Source of the DNA: Rhizobium rosettiformans
Lineage (GTDB): Bacteria; Pseudomonadota; Alphaproteobacteria; Rhizobiales; Rhizobiaceae
DNA: 64,000 nucleotides
Assembly: GCF_016806065.1 (NCBI RefSeq)
Contig: NZ_CP032405.1
Coordinates: 3,872,001-3,936,000 of the forward strand
Reading direction: 5' to 3'
Below the pieces are notes generated by a model. That model ran no database searches, was not told the DNA's origin, and worked only from the letters and a program-made list of their open reading frames with translations. The position numbers and the translations under genes are program-made. Below, one piece after another: positions 9,393 to 19,400 of the stretch. Position 1 is the first letter of the stretch, and each line of letters opens with the position of its first letter.

Positions 9393-9421
9393 ATCTTATC
9401 GCCGGCCGGGCCGCGAACCAA
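9393..9421 (-). promoter_or_regulatory. possible thyA promoter
   Basis: Minus-strand TTGGTT (9421-9416) and TAAGAT (9398-9393) are spaced by 17 bp, about 30 bp upstream of the thyA start. The match is moderate and the assignment tentative. Confidence 0.3.
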
Positions 9422-9481
9422 TCGGCTTCATGGGTTTTCCCCGGTCCGCGCGGCATAATCCGCGATCCTGTCGGTTAGCCT

Positions 9482-9510
9482 CTTTTCATCGGGAAAGGAA
9501 ACACCTATAT
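9482..9510 (+). promoter_or_regulatory. candidate ssrA promoter
   Basis: CTTTTC (9482-9487) and CTATAT (9505-9510) are separated by 17 bp. The -10 hexamer is a perfect match to the rhizobial consensus. The predicted start near 9517 coincides with the first stem of the tmRNA precursor, which supports the call. Confidence 0.6.
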
Positions 9511-9516
9511 CAGCCT

Positions 9517-9870
9517 TGCCGGGGCTTGCTCCGGCTATGGCAATAAACGGTCGGTGTAATAAACCTATTGGACCCGGGGGCGGTACCCGGCGCCTCCACC
9601 AAAAACCGGTCGGTAACGAAGACTATTCGGACCGGCTTTTGATGGGGGCGAAATAGGATCGACAAGGGCGTAAAGATCGAACTTTTGCTCGGCATGATAC
9701 CGCCGTTATCGGGTCACAAGTGTAGTTGCAAACGACAACAACGCTAAGGGTTACGCTCTCGCTGCCTAATGGCGGTGCGGGAAACCCGCTCTAAGTCCTT
9801 AGGGTTAGCCCCTTAAGGCGGGGTCCGAAGGCACCTGGCAACAGAAGCCTTCACCTACCTCCTCCTCCCA
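9517..9870 (+). ncRNA. ssrA: tmRNA (ssrA), circularly permuted two-piece form
   Basis: tmRNA rescues stalled ribosomes and adds a degradation tag. The order here is permuted, as in other Alphaproteobacteria: the acceptor (3') part comes first. It has a T-arm (stem 9574-9578 / 9586-9590), a 3' acceptor strand CGCCTCC at 9591-9597 and an encoded ACCA at 9598-9601. A 42-nt spacer (9602-9643) follows, which folds as CCGGTC / GACCGG. The 5' mature end begins at 9644 with GGGGGCG. The two acceptor strands pair over 7 bp with a G-U at the third pair, the alanyl-tRNA identity element. The tag frame (9728-9769) reads ANDNNAKGYALAA then stop. A hairpin GAAGGC/GCCTTC (9827-9852) ends the coding piece. 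Outer ends are approximate. Confidence 0.92.
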
Positions 9871-10049
9871 ATTGACCCTCAGTCTTCACTCCCTGTCTTC
9901 CGCATGACTTTGCTTCGGATTTCGCTGCTACCAGCAGGCCGAGATTTGATGTACATTGCGCGAACCAGTTTCACGCGTCGGGGCTTTTCCGCGCCGCCGC
10001 GTCGTGGCATAAGCCGCTGAAATCGGCATGATAACGAAAGCAGGATCTG

Positions 10050-10553
10050 ATGGGGCACGACCATATTCGCTACGACATTCTGGCCCAGGACGCCCTCCGT
10101 GGCGTCATCCGTAAGGTCTTGGCCGAGGTTGCCGCGACGGGGCGCCTGCCGGGTGACCATCATTTCTTCATCACCTTCCTGACCGGTGCGCCAGGCGTTC
10201 GCATTTCCCAGCATCTCAAGGCGAAATATGCCGAGCAGATGACCATCGTCGTCCAGCATCAGTTCTGGGACCTGAAGGTCACCGACAGCCTCTTTGAGAT
10301 CGGCCTCTCCTTCTCCGACACGCCGGAAAAGCTCGTGGTGCCCTTCAACGCCATCCGCGGCTTCTACGACCCCTCGGTGAACTTCGAACTCGAATTCGAC
10401 GTACCGCTGGCCGACGAGGAAGAAGGCGAAGCCGAGATCACCGCCTATCCGCTGGAGGCCGTCGCCAAGACGGAAGAAGCGGAAGCCGGCAAGACGGAAG
10501 AGAAGAAGGAAGGCTCCGTCGTTTCGCTCGACGCCTTCCGCAAGAAGCAGTGA
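10050..10553 (+). CDS. sspB: SspB-type ClpXP adaptor
   Basis: SspB binds the ssrA tag and tethers tagged substrates to the ClpXP protease. The 167-residue protein matches the alphaproteobacterial SspB family: MGHDHIRYDILAQ start, core HHFFITFLTGAPGVRIS near residues 37-53, and FEIGLSFSDTPEKLVVPFNAI. A charged linker (about 120-155) leads to a conserved tail VVSLDAFRKKQ, which probably serves as the ClpX-docking peptide by analogy with other SspB proteins. It is the first protein gene after ssrA, on the same strand, about 180 bp downstream. A rho-independent terminator follows 10 bp after its stop. Confidence 0.9.
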   Translation: MGHDHIRYDILAQDALRGVIRKVLAEVAATGRLPGDHHFFITFLTGAPGVRISQHLKAKYAEQMTIVVQHQFWDLKVTDSLFEIGLSFSDTPEKLVVPFNAIRGFYDPSVNFELEFDVPLADEEEGEAEITAYPLEAVAKTEEAEAGKTEEKKEGSVVSLDAFRKKQ

Positions 10554-10563
10554 CATGACGAAC

Positions 10564-10587
10564 GGCCGGGCCCCTGCCCGGCCTTTT
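10564..10587 (+). terminator. rho-independent terminator after sspB
   Basis: A perfect 8-bp stem GGCCGGGC / GCCCGGCC with loop CCCT is followed by TTTT, 10 bp past the sspB stop codon. The next gene (DUF4169) has its own Shine-Dalgarno just after, so some read-through or a separate start is needed. Confidence 0.85.
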
Positions 10588-10603
10588 CCGTGGAGTTGAG
10601 ACC

Positions 10604-10792
10604 ATGGCCGACATCGTCAATCTCCGTCAGTTCCGCAAGGCAAAAGCCCGGGACGAGCGGGAGACCGTGGCCGAACAGAACCGCATCAGCCATGGCAGAA
10701 CCAAAGCGGAAAAAACGCTGACCAAAGCACGCAACGAAAAGGCGGCCCGGCAGCACGAACAGGGGCGGATCGAGAAGCCCGAGCAGGATTGA
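10604..10792 (+). CDS. DUF4169 family small protein
   Basis: This 62-residue, strongly charged protein begins MADIVNLRQFRKAKAR and contains GRTKAEK, the conserved core of DUF4169. It is predicted to be helical, with no membrane segment or signal peptide. Function is unknown. In rhizobia it commonly sits between sspB and a ribbon-helix-helix gene, as here. A GGAG motif lies 8 bp before the ATG. Confidence 0.8.
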   Translation: MADIVNLRQFRKAKARDERETVAEQNRISHGRTKAEKTLTKARNEKAARQHEQGRIEKPEQD

Positions 10793-10855
10793 TCCGAAAA
10801 GGTGTCTGGGCGCATCGGCACAGCCATACCTCGAACATTCAAGACGGTGACCGCC

Positions 10856-11077
10856 ATGATCCGCAAGCGCTCGATCACCCTCCACGGACACCGCACCAGT
10901 TTTTCGGTCGAAGACGCCTTCCTCGACGAGTTGAAAACCATCGCCAGGAAACGCGGTTTGAGCTTTGCAGCCCTGATCGCCGAAATCGACGAGAGCCGTG
11001 CGCTCGACTCGAACCTATCCTCTGCACTTCGCCTGTTCGTCTTGCGCGAACTCAAGCAGGCGGCTGCCTCGATGTAA
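10856..11077 (+). CDS. ribbon-helix-helix domain protein
   Basis: The 73-residue protein (MIRKRSITLHGHRTSFSVE...) fits the RHH_4-type family: a short beta strand (KRSITLHGHRTSFSVE) followed by two helices (DAFLDELKTIARKRGLS, FAALIAEIDE). Such proteins usually bind DNA as dimers, but this subfamily has no assigned target. The ATG at 10856 fits the family start; an in-frame upstream ATG at 10802 would add 18 unsupported residues. It is convergent with the asmA-like gene, 49 bp away. Confidence 0.75.
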   Translation: MIRKRSITLHGHRTSFSVEDAFLDELKTIARKRGLSFAALIAEIDESRALDSNLSSALRLFVLRELKQAAASM

Positions 11078-11126
11078 GACAAGGTCTTGGACAGAACGGC
11101 AGAGGCGAACGTCCAACGCAGTTTCC

Positions 11127-14100
11127 TCAGTTGACCCCAGGCAGTCCCTCGAACCGCATCTCGGGCAAGGGCTGACGGATCACGCGTTCTTCCGGTGCCA
11201 CTGGAAGAACGGGCGCGACGGGCACCGTTTCGGTCGTCAGGGGCTCCACCGATGTGGCTGGTGGCACCTCCGGTTGAGCATCCAAGGGTTCGGCCTCTTG
11301 TGCCGCCCGGGCTTCAGCTTCAGCCTTGAGCCGCGCCTCCTCTTCCAGCCGCAGACGTTCGGCTTCTGCCCGCACCCGCTCTTCGGCACGCGACCGCGCA
11401 AGCGCCGCCTCCCGTCTCAGCCTCTGCTTTTCGAGAACGCTTGCTTGCAGCGCCTCGACCCTCCGCCGCTCGGTTTCGAAGGCTCGCAGAGAGGCGAAGT
11501 TCGTGAGTTCCGTAACGTCAAGTGACTGACTGGGCGAAAGGGCATCACCTCGGAAGAGGAGCCGGAAATTAGGCTCTCCCCCGTCCATGGCGGCCTCTCC
11601 GGCGTTCAGGGCCACACCGATTTCACCCTCGAGCACGGCGGCGCGCAGATCGAGCCGGAGCGCACCGTCGATCTTGGCCGCATCCGTCTGGTGGCTCGCC
11701 GCCTGAATGCGCAGCGTCCCGTCCGACAAGGCAAAGGGCAGGATCAACCCCGTCAGTTCCGTTCGACCATTCCCGACCAGCCGCTCGGTGATATCCCGAA
11801 CCTTGTCCTCACTGATCTCCGTCCCCAGGGCGTCCACCTCGGCAGTCAGTGCCGGCATGATATCGAGATGCAAGCGGTCGAGCGTGAGGCTGCGGAACCG
11901 CGCCTCGCCAGAGCCACTGGCCGTGCCGATCAACTCGGCCGGCGTCTTGCCGGCGCCTTCGGCAACCAAAGTCACATCCATGCGTCCGGCGGGTGTTTCG
12001 GTCTCCGTCATTCCACGGCCGAGACGCAGCGCATTGATCGTCCTCAGCAGATCGCCATCCTCGAGATCGAGGCGGGCTTGCAGAAAGCCGTTTCCGTCGG
12101 TGTTGGCCACCGAGAACCGACCCTTCGCCTTGCCGCCCAGCCAGTCGCCTGCGATGTCATCGAAGCTAAGTTCGCCGGCCCTGTTCCGCAGCCTTCCGGA
12201 CACATCCGTCATGGCCTCTGCCGCACCGGGCCAGAATTGCTTGACGGTCAGGCCAAGATCGAGATCGAAGGGCAAGCTGGCGGCGCCGAGAGCCGCATCC
12301 GACAACGCGCCATCAACCGGATCCGTGAGCGGGCCGACGATGGTCGCCGCCAGCCACTCGAGATCGAGTTCATCGAGGCTCAAAGTACCGGCTAATGAGG
12401 GAACGGATCCCGTCAGGGTCACCTGCCCCTCAGCCTCGACCTGTTGTCCACCGATCGTCCCAGTCATGCGTTCGATCGCAAGCTGACCGTCGCCAAGCGA
12501 GAATCGGGTCTCCCCCTTTACCGGAAGACCGGCCGCCGCATCGGGTAGGCTGAGACCCAACGTCATCAGATAGGGACCAATGTCCTGGCTGTCGAGCGAG
12601 ACATCCCACCCGCCATCCAGCATGCCGGGCGTGTCGAAAGCCGTCAGCTGCGCCGTCGCATTGAGCGTGGTCGCAGGCCCCGCAAAGCGCACCATGGCGT
12701 CGGCATTTCCCTCGCCCGCGGCGTTCACCGTCAAGGTCAGAACGCCACCGTCGCCGGTTGTCCATGGCAGGGGATCAAAACCGACCTGTCCGAGAAGAAC
12801 CTGCGCCTCCTCGTTCTCCAGTCGGATGTCGACGCTACGTTTGCCGCCCGCGAGGAACGCGGAGATTGCGTCAGCCTCGGCCGTCACGGCAAGCGCAGTC
12901 TGGTCGACGCGACCGGTCAGTCCAAGCGTCACGGCACCCGCCTCCGTCACCTGCAGCCGACCCTTGATGTCAGTCTGCGGATACCACTGCGCACTCCGGG
13001 CCAACCGGTCGATGAGAGAGCTGGCGGGCAGCCGCTCCCTGAGGAGCGCAAGGAACGGACCTGGATCCTCAGAGACGAACCCGATCTCCGCCTCACCCGC
13101 CGGCGTGGCCAGCGTATCCCGAAGGGTGCCGGTAACCCGGATTGCGCTGCCAGCGACACTGCCGAGGTTGAACCTCTCGATCGAAAGCTGCCCAGCCTCG
13201 TATGTGGCAATCGCCTCGACGTCCTCGGCGGTCACACCGAAGGCCCGCAGCGCACCCACCTTCAGACGGGTCGCAACCCGTTCGGCAAGCAGCCGCTGTT
13301 CGGCGTCCTCGCCGACGACCAAAGCGGCGATCGCCCGTGCGGCATCGAGATCGAGACCGTCTCCGCTCAGATCGATGGAGAGGCTCGCCGCTTGACCGAT
13401 CGGCGATTCCCGCTCGATCCGTCCCTTTAGTGGCTCCGCGCCGATCGCAAGCTCCAGATTTTCGAAGCGCTGCAATTCGGGGGCAAGGTTGACCGAGGCT
13501 GAGAAACCGGCCGAGGAAAGGCCACGGATCGCCGGGTCGACGCGCCCTGCAATCCAGGTGGCGAGGCCCGAAGGCTGGGTCGACGCAATCAGGACATTGC
13601 CCTGGAAGGAGGGCGTGCCCACGAGCACCAGGCGGCCACTTGCCTCGACCTGTGTGCGGCCCGGCAAGAGGCCGACGGCCTTTTCAACGGTCCAGCCGTT
13701 GCCCGCGGGGCGCACATCGAGTTGCAGGTCGCGAAACACGGTATCGCCCGCCACGATCGCCGGCAGGCGCAGTGTCGCCCGTCCGGGAACCTTGGGGATC
13801 GGGATTTCGGCAGCGGTCGCGAGCAGGAGCGCAAGGCGCTGCTGGACGGACACGGTACCGTTGCGGGAGGTCTTTGCCCGGCTGCCATCGACGGCCAGCC
13901 TATTGACGTCGACCTGCTGGCCCTCGGCGGTTAGCAGGAACTCCGGATTTGCACCGGTGTCGAGCTTGCCTTCGCCCGAAATCACGTAAGGATCGACGGC
14001 ATCGCCGAGTTCGAGGCGATAGCTCGGAACCGTGATGCTGTCATTTGCGAGTTTGAACTCGCCGCGCATCCGAGGCGCTGGCACCGGCGTCTGCCCAGCT

Positions 14101-14858
14101 TCCAGAGCCTCGGCCGGTCTCGCGATCTTCCAGGTGGACGAGAAGCTGCCGGCGTATTGCGGCTTGCCCTCTTCCAGCGCCAGTTCTCCTTCGAGCATCA
14201 GGTCGAAGGGACGCGCTTCCGGATCGATCCGCAAGCGAAGCGGAAGCGAAACGCTCGAAAATTCCGAGGTGGTCAGGCCGAACTGCCCGGCCTCTCCGTC
14301 GAGCACCGCCCTGCCCTGGACCGACCAGGGCCCCGCAAGCGTGCGTGCAGACAGAGCAGCGTCGAGCTCGGTGAGCACGCGATTGCGTCCCGACTGCTCG
14401 TCGATGAACTCGACCGTGCCGCCGGTAACGGAGACCTTTTCCAGAACGACGGTGCGCGCCGGGATGCTCGGTCTGCTGCCGCGCAACCAGTCCAGCGTCC
14501 CGTCGGGCAGAAGCCGGATGCGTGCCTTCGGCTCCTCGATGCGCATGTCGAAGATGCGCGCCTCGCCGGACAGGAAGGGCGCAAGTTCCGCATCGAGCGA
14601 GAAGCGGGCGACCCGGACCAGCGGCGTGCCGTCCACATCGGTCCCGACGGTCACATCCTCCATGGTGACGGACGGAAACGGTAGGAGCCGTGCCGAAACC
14701 TCACCATTGACCACGACCTTCTTGCCGAGCAACTGGCTCGCCTGATCCTCGAAGTCGCGGCGGAAATTGGTCCAGTCGACAAACAAGGGGGCGAGCAGCG
14801 CTGCAAAGAGCGCAACCACCAGAAGGCCGCCAAACGTTACCAGTATGCGTCCGAGCAC
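11127..14858 (-). CDS. AsmA-family envelope protein
   Basis: This 1243-residue protein has one N-terminal membrane anchor (about 4-24) followed directly by the AsmA signature FVDWTNFRRDFEDQASQLLGKKV and ARLLPFPSVTMEDV. A very long beta-rich periplasmic body follows. AsmA-like proteins are thought to help move or balance phospholipids between the two envelope membranes. The last 100 residues switch to an Arg/Glu/Ala-rich coiled coil (about 1130-1195) and a Pro/Glu-rich tail, unlike the beta-rich body. The start codon is the first ATG ahead of the anchor. The gene stands alone, 73 bp below a FAD-dehydrogenase gene on the same strand. Confidence 0.88.
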   Translation of the reverse strand: MLGRILVTFGGLLVVALFAALLAPLFVDWTNFRRDFEDQASQLLGKKVVVNGEVSARLLPFPSVTMEDVTVGTDVDGTPLVRVARFSLDAELAPFLSGEARIFDMRIEEPKARIRLLPDGTLDWLRGSRPSIPARTVVLEKVSVTGGTVEFIDEQSGRNRVLTELDAALSARTLAGPWSVQGRAVLDGEAGQFGLTTSEFSSVSLPLRLRIDPEARPFDLMLEGELALEEGKPQYAGSFSSTWKIARPAEALEAGQTPVPAPRMRGEFKLANDSITVPSYRLELGDAVDPYVISGEGKLDTGANPEFLLTAEGQQVDVNRLAVDGSRAKTSRNGTVSVQQRLALLLATAAEIPIPKVPGRATLRLPAIVAGDTVFRDLQLDVRPAGNGWTVEKAVGLLPGRTQVEASGRLVLVGTPSFQGNVLIASTQPSGLATWIAGRVDPAIRGLSSAGFSASVNLAPELQRFENLELAIGAEPLKGRIERESPIGQAASLSIDLSGDGLDLDAARAIAALVVGEDAEQRLLAERVATRLKVGALRAFGVTAEDVEAIATYEAGQLSIERFNLGSVAGSAIRVTGTLRDTLATPAGEAEIGFVSEDPGPFLALLRERLPASSLIDRLARSAQWYPQTDIKGRLQVTEAGAVTLGLTGRVDQTALAVTAEADAISAFLAGGKRSVDIRLENEEAQVLLGQVGFDPLPWTTGDGGVLTLTVNAAGEGNADAMVRFAGPATTLNATAQLTAFDTPGMLDGGWDVSLDSQDIGPYLMTLGLSLPDAAAGLPVKGETRFSLGDGQLAIERMTGTIGGQQVEAEGQVTLTGSVPSLAGTLSLDELDLEWLAATIVGPLTDPVDGALSDAALGAASLPFDLDLGLTVKQFWPGAAEAMTDVSGRLRNRAGELSFDDIAGDWLGGKAKGRFSVANTDGNGFLQARLDLEDGDLLRTINALRLGRGMTETETPAGRMDVTLVAEGAGKTPAELIGTASGSGEARFRSLTLDRLHLDIMPALTAEVDALGTEISEDKVRDITERLVGNGRTELTGLILPFALSDGTLRIQAASHQTDAAKIDGALRLDLRAAVLEGEIGVALNAGEAAMDGGEPNFRLLFRGDALSPSQSLDVTELTNFASLRAFETERRRVEALQASVLEKQRLRREAALARSRAEERVRAEAERLRLEEEARLKAEAEARAAQEAEPLDAQPEVPPATSVEPLTTETVPVAPVLPVAPEERVIRQPLPEMRFEGLPGVN

Positions 14859-14931
14859 CGAATGCCACTCCCTTGATTACGGCCCGAAGGTAACGCAATT
14901 CACCGCAGGGGCAACCCGCAAGCTCTTGCAG

Positions 14932-16341
14932 TCACAGGCGAAAGATCTTGCCGGGATTGAAAATATTGTCTGGATCGAGCCCTGCCTTGATCGCACGCAT
15001 GGCAGGCAGCGCCGATCCCAGTTCCTGCTCGAGATAGCTGATCTTGCCCTGTCCGATACCATGCTCTCCGGTGCAGGTGCCTTCCATGGCAAGCGCCCGC
15101 CCGTTCAGCCGCTCCAGGAAGGCTTCAGCCTTCTCGACATCAGCGGCGTCCTTGTCGTTGAACAGCAGCAGGACATGAAAATTGCCGTCACCGGCATGGC
15201 CGACAATCGGCGCCAGGAAGCCGTGTTCGCGAATATCCGCCTGCGTCGCGGCCACGCATTCGGCGAGACGCGAAATCGGCACGCAGACATCCGTCGACAG
15301 GGCCGAAAGTTCCGGCGCCAGCGCCCGGCTTGCCCAATAGGCGTTGTGGCGCGCTTTCCAGAGCTGGTTCCGCTCTTCCGCGTTGGCGGTATAGGCAAAT
15401 TCTCCACCGCCGAACTCAGCCGCGATCTCGCCGAACTGTTCTGCCTGAAGCGCCACCGTCTCTTCCGTCCCATGGAACTCGATGAACAAGGTCGGACGCT
15501 CGGCATAGGAAAGCTTGGAATAAGCGTTGCAGGCGCGGATCTGCATCTCGTCCAGGAGTTCGATGCGCGCCACCGGGATCCCCAACTGGATCGTCATGAT
15601 GACCGCATTGCAGGCGTCTTCGAGCGTCGGGAAAGCTACGACGCCGCCGCTGATCTTCGCCGGAATGCCTTGCAGCCTGAGCGTGATCGAGGTGATGACC
15701 CCGAGCGTCCCTTCCGAACCGACGAAGAGCCGCGTCAGATCATAGCCAGCCGAGGACTTGCGGGCCCGCTGCGCAGTGCGGATCTCCTCGCCATCGGCCG
15801 TCACCACCGTCAGCGCCAGCACATTGTCCTTCATCGTGCCATACCGCACTGCATTGGTACCGGACGCGCGCGTCGCGGTCATGCCGCCGAGCGACGCATT
15901 CGCGCCCGGATCGATGGGGAAGAACAGACCGGTGTCGCGCAGATAGGTGTTGAGGTCCTCGCGCGTCACGCCCGGCTCGACCGTGCAGTCCAGATCCTCG
16001 GCATTGACCGAGAGGATCCGGTTCATACGGCTGAAATCGATCGATATGCCGCCGCAAGGTGCGTTCACCTGCCCCTCCAGCGAGGAGCCTGTGCCGAAAG
16101 GCACGACCGGCACGCGATGCGTGGCGCAAATCCGCACGACCTCTCGAACATCCTCGCTGCTTTCGGCGAAGACGACCCCATCCGGTCGCTGTGAAGGCAG
16201 ATAGGTGGTGGTGTGGCTGTGCTGGTCGCGGAACGACTGACCTGTCTGGAAGCGCTCTCCGAAACGCTGCTTGAGGAGCGGCAAGGCAAGAGCGATGCCT
16301 TCTTCATTGCGTTTGCCGTCGATCACATCCTTGCGGGCCAT
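14932..16341 (-). CDS. FAD-linked glycolate/D-lactate-type dehydrogenase
   Basis: This 469-residue flavoprotein of the GlcD/D-lactate dehydrogenase group has an N-terminal FAD_binding_4 domain with PFGTGSSLEGQVNAP near residues 82-96 and VEPGVTREDLN, plus a FAD-oxidase C-terminal domain with GHAGDGNFH and the closing TCTGEHGIGQGK. These enzymes oxidise 2-hydroxy acids and pass electrons to a quinone or cytochrome. No glcE or glcF partner is nearby, which favours a stand-alone D-lactate-dehydrogenase-like enzyme over a GlcDEF complex. The exact substrate is not decided by sequence. Confidence 0.85.
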   Translation of the reverse strand: MARKDVIDGKRNEEGIALALPLLKQRFGERFQTGQSFRDQHSHTTTYLPSQRPDGVVFAESSEDVREVVRICATHRVPVVPFGTGSSLEGQVNAPCGGISIDFSRMNRILSVNAEDLDCTVEPGVTREDLNTYLRDTGLFFPIDPGANASLGGMTATRASGTNAVRYGTMKDNVLALTVVTADGEEIRTAQRARKSSAGYDLTRLFVGSEGTLGVITSITLRLQGIPAKISGGVVAFPTLEDACNAVIMTIQLGIPVARIELLDEMQIRACNAYSKLSYAERPTLFIEFHGTEETVALQAEQFGEIAAEFGGGEFAYTANAEERNQLWKARHNAYWASRALAPELSALSTDVCVPISRLAECVAATQADIREHGFLAPIVGHAGDGNFHVLLLFNDKDAADVEKAEAFLERLNGRALAMEGTCTGEHGIGQGKISYLEQELGSALPAMRAIKAGLDPDNIFNPGKIFRL

Positions 16342-16358
16342 CCGCGACCTCCCGAATA

Positions 16359-16400
16359 ATAGCCATGGGACGCACCGGGAAAATGGTGCGTCCCTGCTAT
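16359..16400 (-). terminator. strong hairpin between RND operon and FAD-dehydrogenase gene
   Basis: A perfect 10-bp stem GGGACGCACC / GGTGCGTCCC (16367-16376 / 16385-16394) is extended by ATAGC / GCTAT (16359-16363 / 16396-16400) across a small internal loop. It lies between the end of the RND pump operon and the next gene on the same strand. There is no clean T-run, so terminator is only the most likely role. Confidence 0.5.
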
Positions 16401-16458
16401 GGGATAGGGCTCAGAGATTGTCCAGTCGTCAGACAGCCGCAGAGGCGAGCTCTTCCTG

Positions 16459-19400
16459 TTACTCGGCCGCAACCCTCGGCGGCGCGCCACGATCATTGGC
16501 GATCTTCAGCGTGGCATCCTCGAGTTCCGTCTTCAGGCGCGCCTCTTCCTGGGCATGCGGCTTGGAGAAGCGGGCAAGCAGGAGATAGGCGACCGGCGTG
16601 ACGTAAAGCGTCACCAGGGTGGCAAAGCCGAGACCGCCGACGATCACCCAGCCGAGCGCGATGCGCGCTTCCGCGCCGGCACCTTGCGCCAGCACCAGCG
16701 GAACGCCACCGAAAACGGTCGCGATCATCGTCATCATGACGGGACGAAGTCGGATGGTGCAGGCCGTTTCGATCGCCTCGCGAACGGAAAGCCCGCGATC
16801 ACGCAACTGGTTGGCAAATTCGACGATCAGAATGCCGTTCTTCGCCATAACACCCACAAGCAGAACGAGGCCGATCTGACTGTAGATGTTGAGCGTCGAT
16901 CCGGTAACGACGAGCGCGAAGACGGCACAGGCAAGACCGAGCGGCACCGTCGCCATGATGATCAGCGAGGAGACCACGCTTTCGAACTGCGCAGCGAGCA
17001 CCAGGAAGATGATCGCAACCGCGAAGCCGAAGGTCAGCGCCATGCCATAGCTGTTCTCTTCCAGCGTCGCCGCTTCGGCGAGCGGGATCAGGCGCGAACC
17101 CGGCGGCAGAAGCGGCTGTGCCAACTGCGTCGCAACTTCGACCGCATCCCCGAGCGCCACGCCATCGGCAAGGCCTGCCGAGAAGGACACAGACGCGAGC
17201 TGCTGTTCGCGGTTGAGGGTTGGCGATACGGCCTTCTCTTCCAGCGAAGCGATCGACGACATCGGCACCACCCGGCCATCGGATGTGGTCAGGAAGATGT
17301 TTTCGAGGTCCGTCGGATCGTTGATCGGCTGCGTGCTGGAGACCAGCCGCACCGGGATCGAATTGCCGTCAACGAAGACGTCCGTGACCGATCGACCTTC
17401 GAGAAGCGCCTGCAGCGAGGTTCCGATCGCACCGATATCGATGCCGAGGTCCGACGCCCGTTCACGATCGATGGTGACAGATATCTGCGCCTGTGTCGGC
17501 TCGTTGTCGATTCGCGGCGTCTGGAATTCCGGTCGGTCGCGCATCTGCTCGACCACCGATAGCACAGCTTCGGTCAGGTTCTCATGGCTCGATCCGACCA
17601 TGGCCATCTGCAGCCCGCTGCCGGCGCCGCGGATCCGCAAGCTGTTCGATTGGAAGACATTACCGCGGAGCGCTGGCACTTTGGCCGTCGCCGCATTGAT
17701 GTCCTGGGCGATCTGGTCCTGTGTGCGGCTGCGCTCAGACCAAGGCGCGAGCGTCATCACCATGAAGGCGCTGTTCGAAGAGCCCTGTCCAGAAATCGAG
17801 AAGACGTTCTGGATTTCCCCGCTATCGCGCAACGGCTGCAGATATTCTTCGACCCGCTGGAGCTGATCACGCGTGTAGGCCAGGCTCGAGCCCTGCGGCG
17901 TCGTCAACCGCATCATGACCATCGAGCGATCCTCGCGCGGCGTGATTTCACTGCGGATACCGGTGAAGGAAAGATAGGCCGCGCCTGAGAACACCACTGC
18001 GACAATGATGACGATGAGCGGATTGCCGAGGCAGGCCCGAAGCGTGCGCCCATAGAAGCTGGCGAAGCGGCGCCCCACTGAGCCCAGAACGCCATGATCC
18101 TCCTCTGCCTCGCGCGACAACATGCGCGACGCCATCATCGGGCAGAGCGTCAGCGCCGTGGCGGACGACAAAAGCACGGCAAAGGCCAGCACGAAGCCGA
18201 ATTCGCGGAAGAGCCCACCGAGCTGCCCCGGCAGGAAGGACAGCGGAACGAAGACGGCGGCAAGGGTCGCCGTCGTCGCGAGAACGGCAAAGAAAACCTC
18301 TTGCGCACCGAGCACCGCCGCAGCGCGAGGACCCAAGCCCTCCCCACGACGGCGCACGATGTTCTCGAGCACGACGATCGCGTCATCGACGACGAGACCC
18401 GTGGCGAGAACAATCGCGAGCAGCGTGAGGATGTTGATCGAGAATCCGACGAGATAGATCGCGGCCAGGGTGCCGATCAAGGCAACGGGCATCGTCAGCG
18501 CGGGGATCAGCGTTGCGCGCCAGTCTCGCAGGAAAAGAAACAGGACGACCAGCACGATTGCCGCAGACAGGCCAAGGGCGATCTGAACTTCGTGCAACGC
18601 CCCTTGGATGAACACCGCGTCGTCACTGGTAACAATGACGCGGGTTCCCTCGGGAAGAGCGTCCTGCATCCCCTCGACTGCCGCATGAACGCCGGCCGAG
18701 ATGTTGAGCGTATTGGACTGCGCCTGGCGAACGACACCAAGCCCGACGCCTGGCACCCCGTTGGAGCGCAGCGATGTCGAGCCGTCATCGGGGCCGAGCG
18801 TCACGGTGGCCACATCGCGCAAGCGGACGCGTTCGCCGATCAAGACGTTTTCGAAGTCCTCGACCGTGGTGAGGTTTGCGGTGGCACGGACGACGATGTC
18901 CTGCGTCTGCGATTCAAGCGAACCTGCCGGCACGTCGAGCGAAGCGTTCTGCAGACTGGAAGCCAGATCGGCGACGCTCAAGCCACGGCTGGCGAGTGCC
19001 GCCTGGTTGACGTCAACGCGGAAGACCTTTTCCTGGTCGCCATAGATCTGGACGTCGGCCACGCCATCGACAGCGGCCAGCCGGTCGGAGATCTCGTTTT
19101 CGACCAGAAGCGTCAGGTCTTCCATGGAAAGCGTGCTGGATGTCACGCCGAGACGCATGATCGGCTGGGAGTCCGCATCCGCCTTGACGATACGCGGCTC
19201 GTCGACATCGTCGGGAAGCTGGTTCCGGATTCGACCGAGGGCGTCACGCACGTCATTGGCAGCAACGGCGAGGTCGGCATTGTCGCTGAATTCGAGCGTC
19301 GTGCGGCTCTGGCCAAACGAGGATCGCGACGACATGGACTTCAGTCCGCTCACCCGGGCGACGGCGCCCTCAATGGTTCGCGTGACTTCCTGGTCCATGG

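Noticed and set aside
9510-9695. 61-codon minus-strand frame over the tmRNA acceptor piece
   Set aside because: The tmRNA acceptor stem, T-arm and encoded CCA explain this stretch; no protein features.
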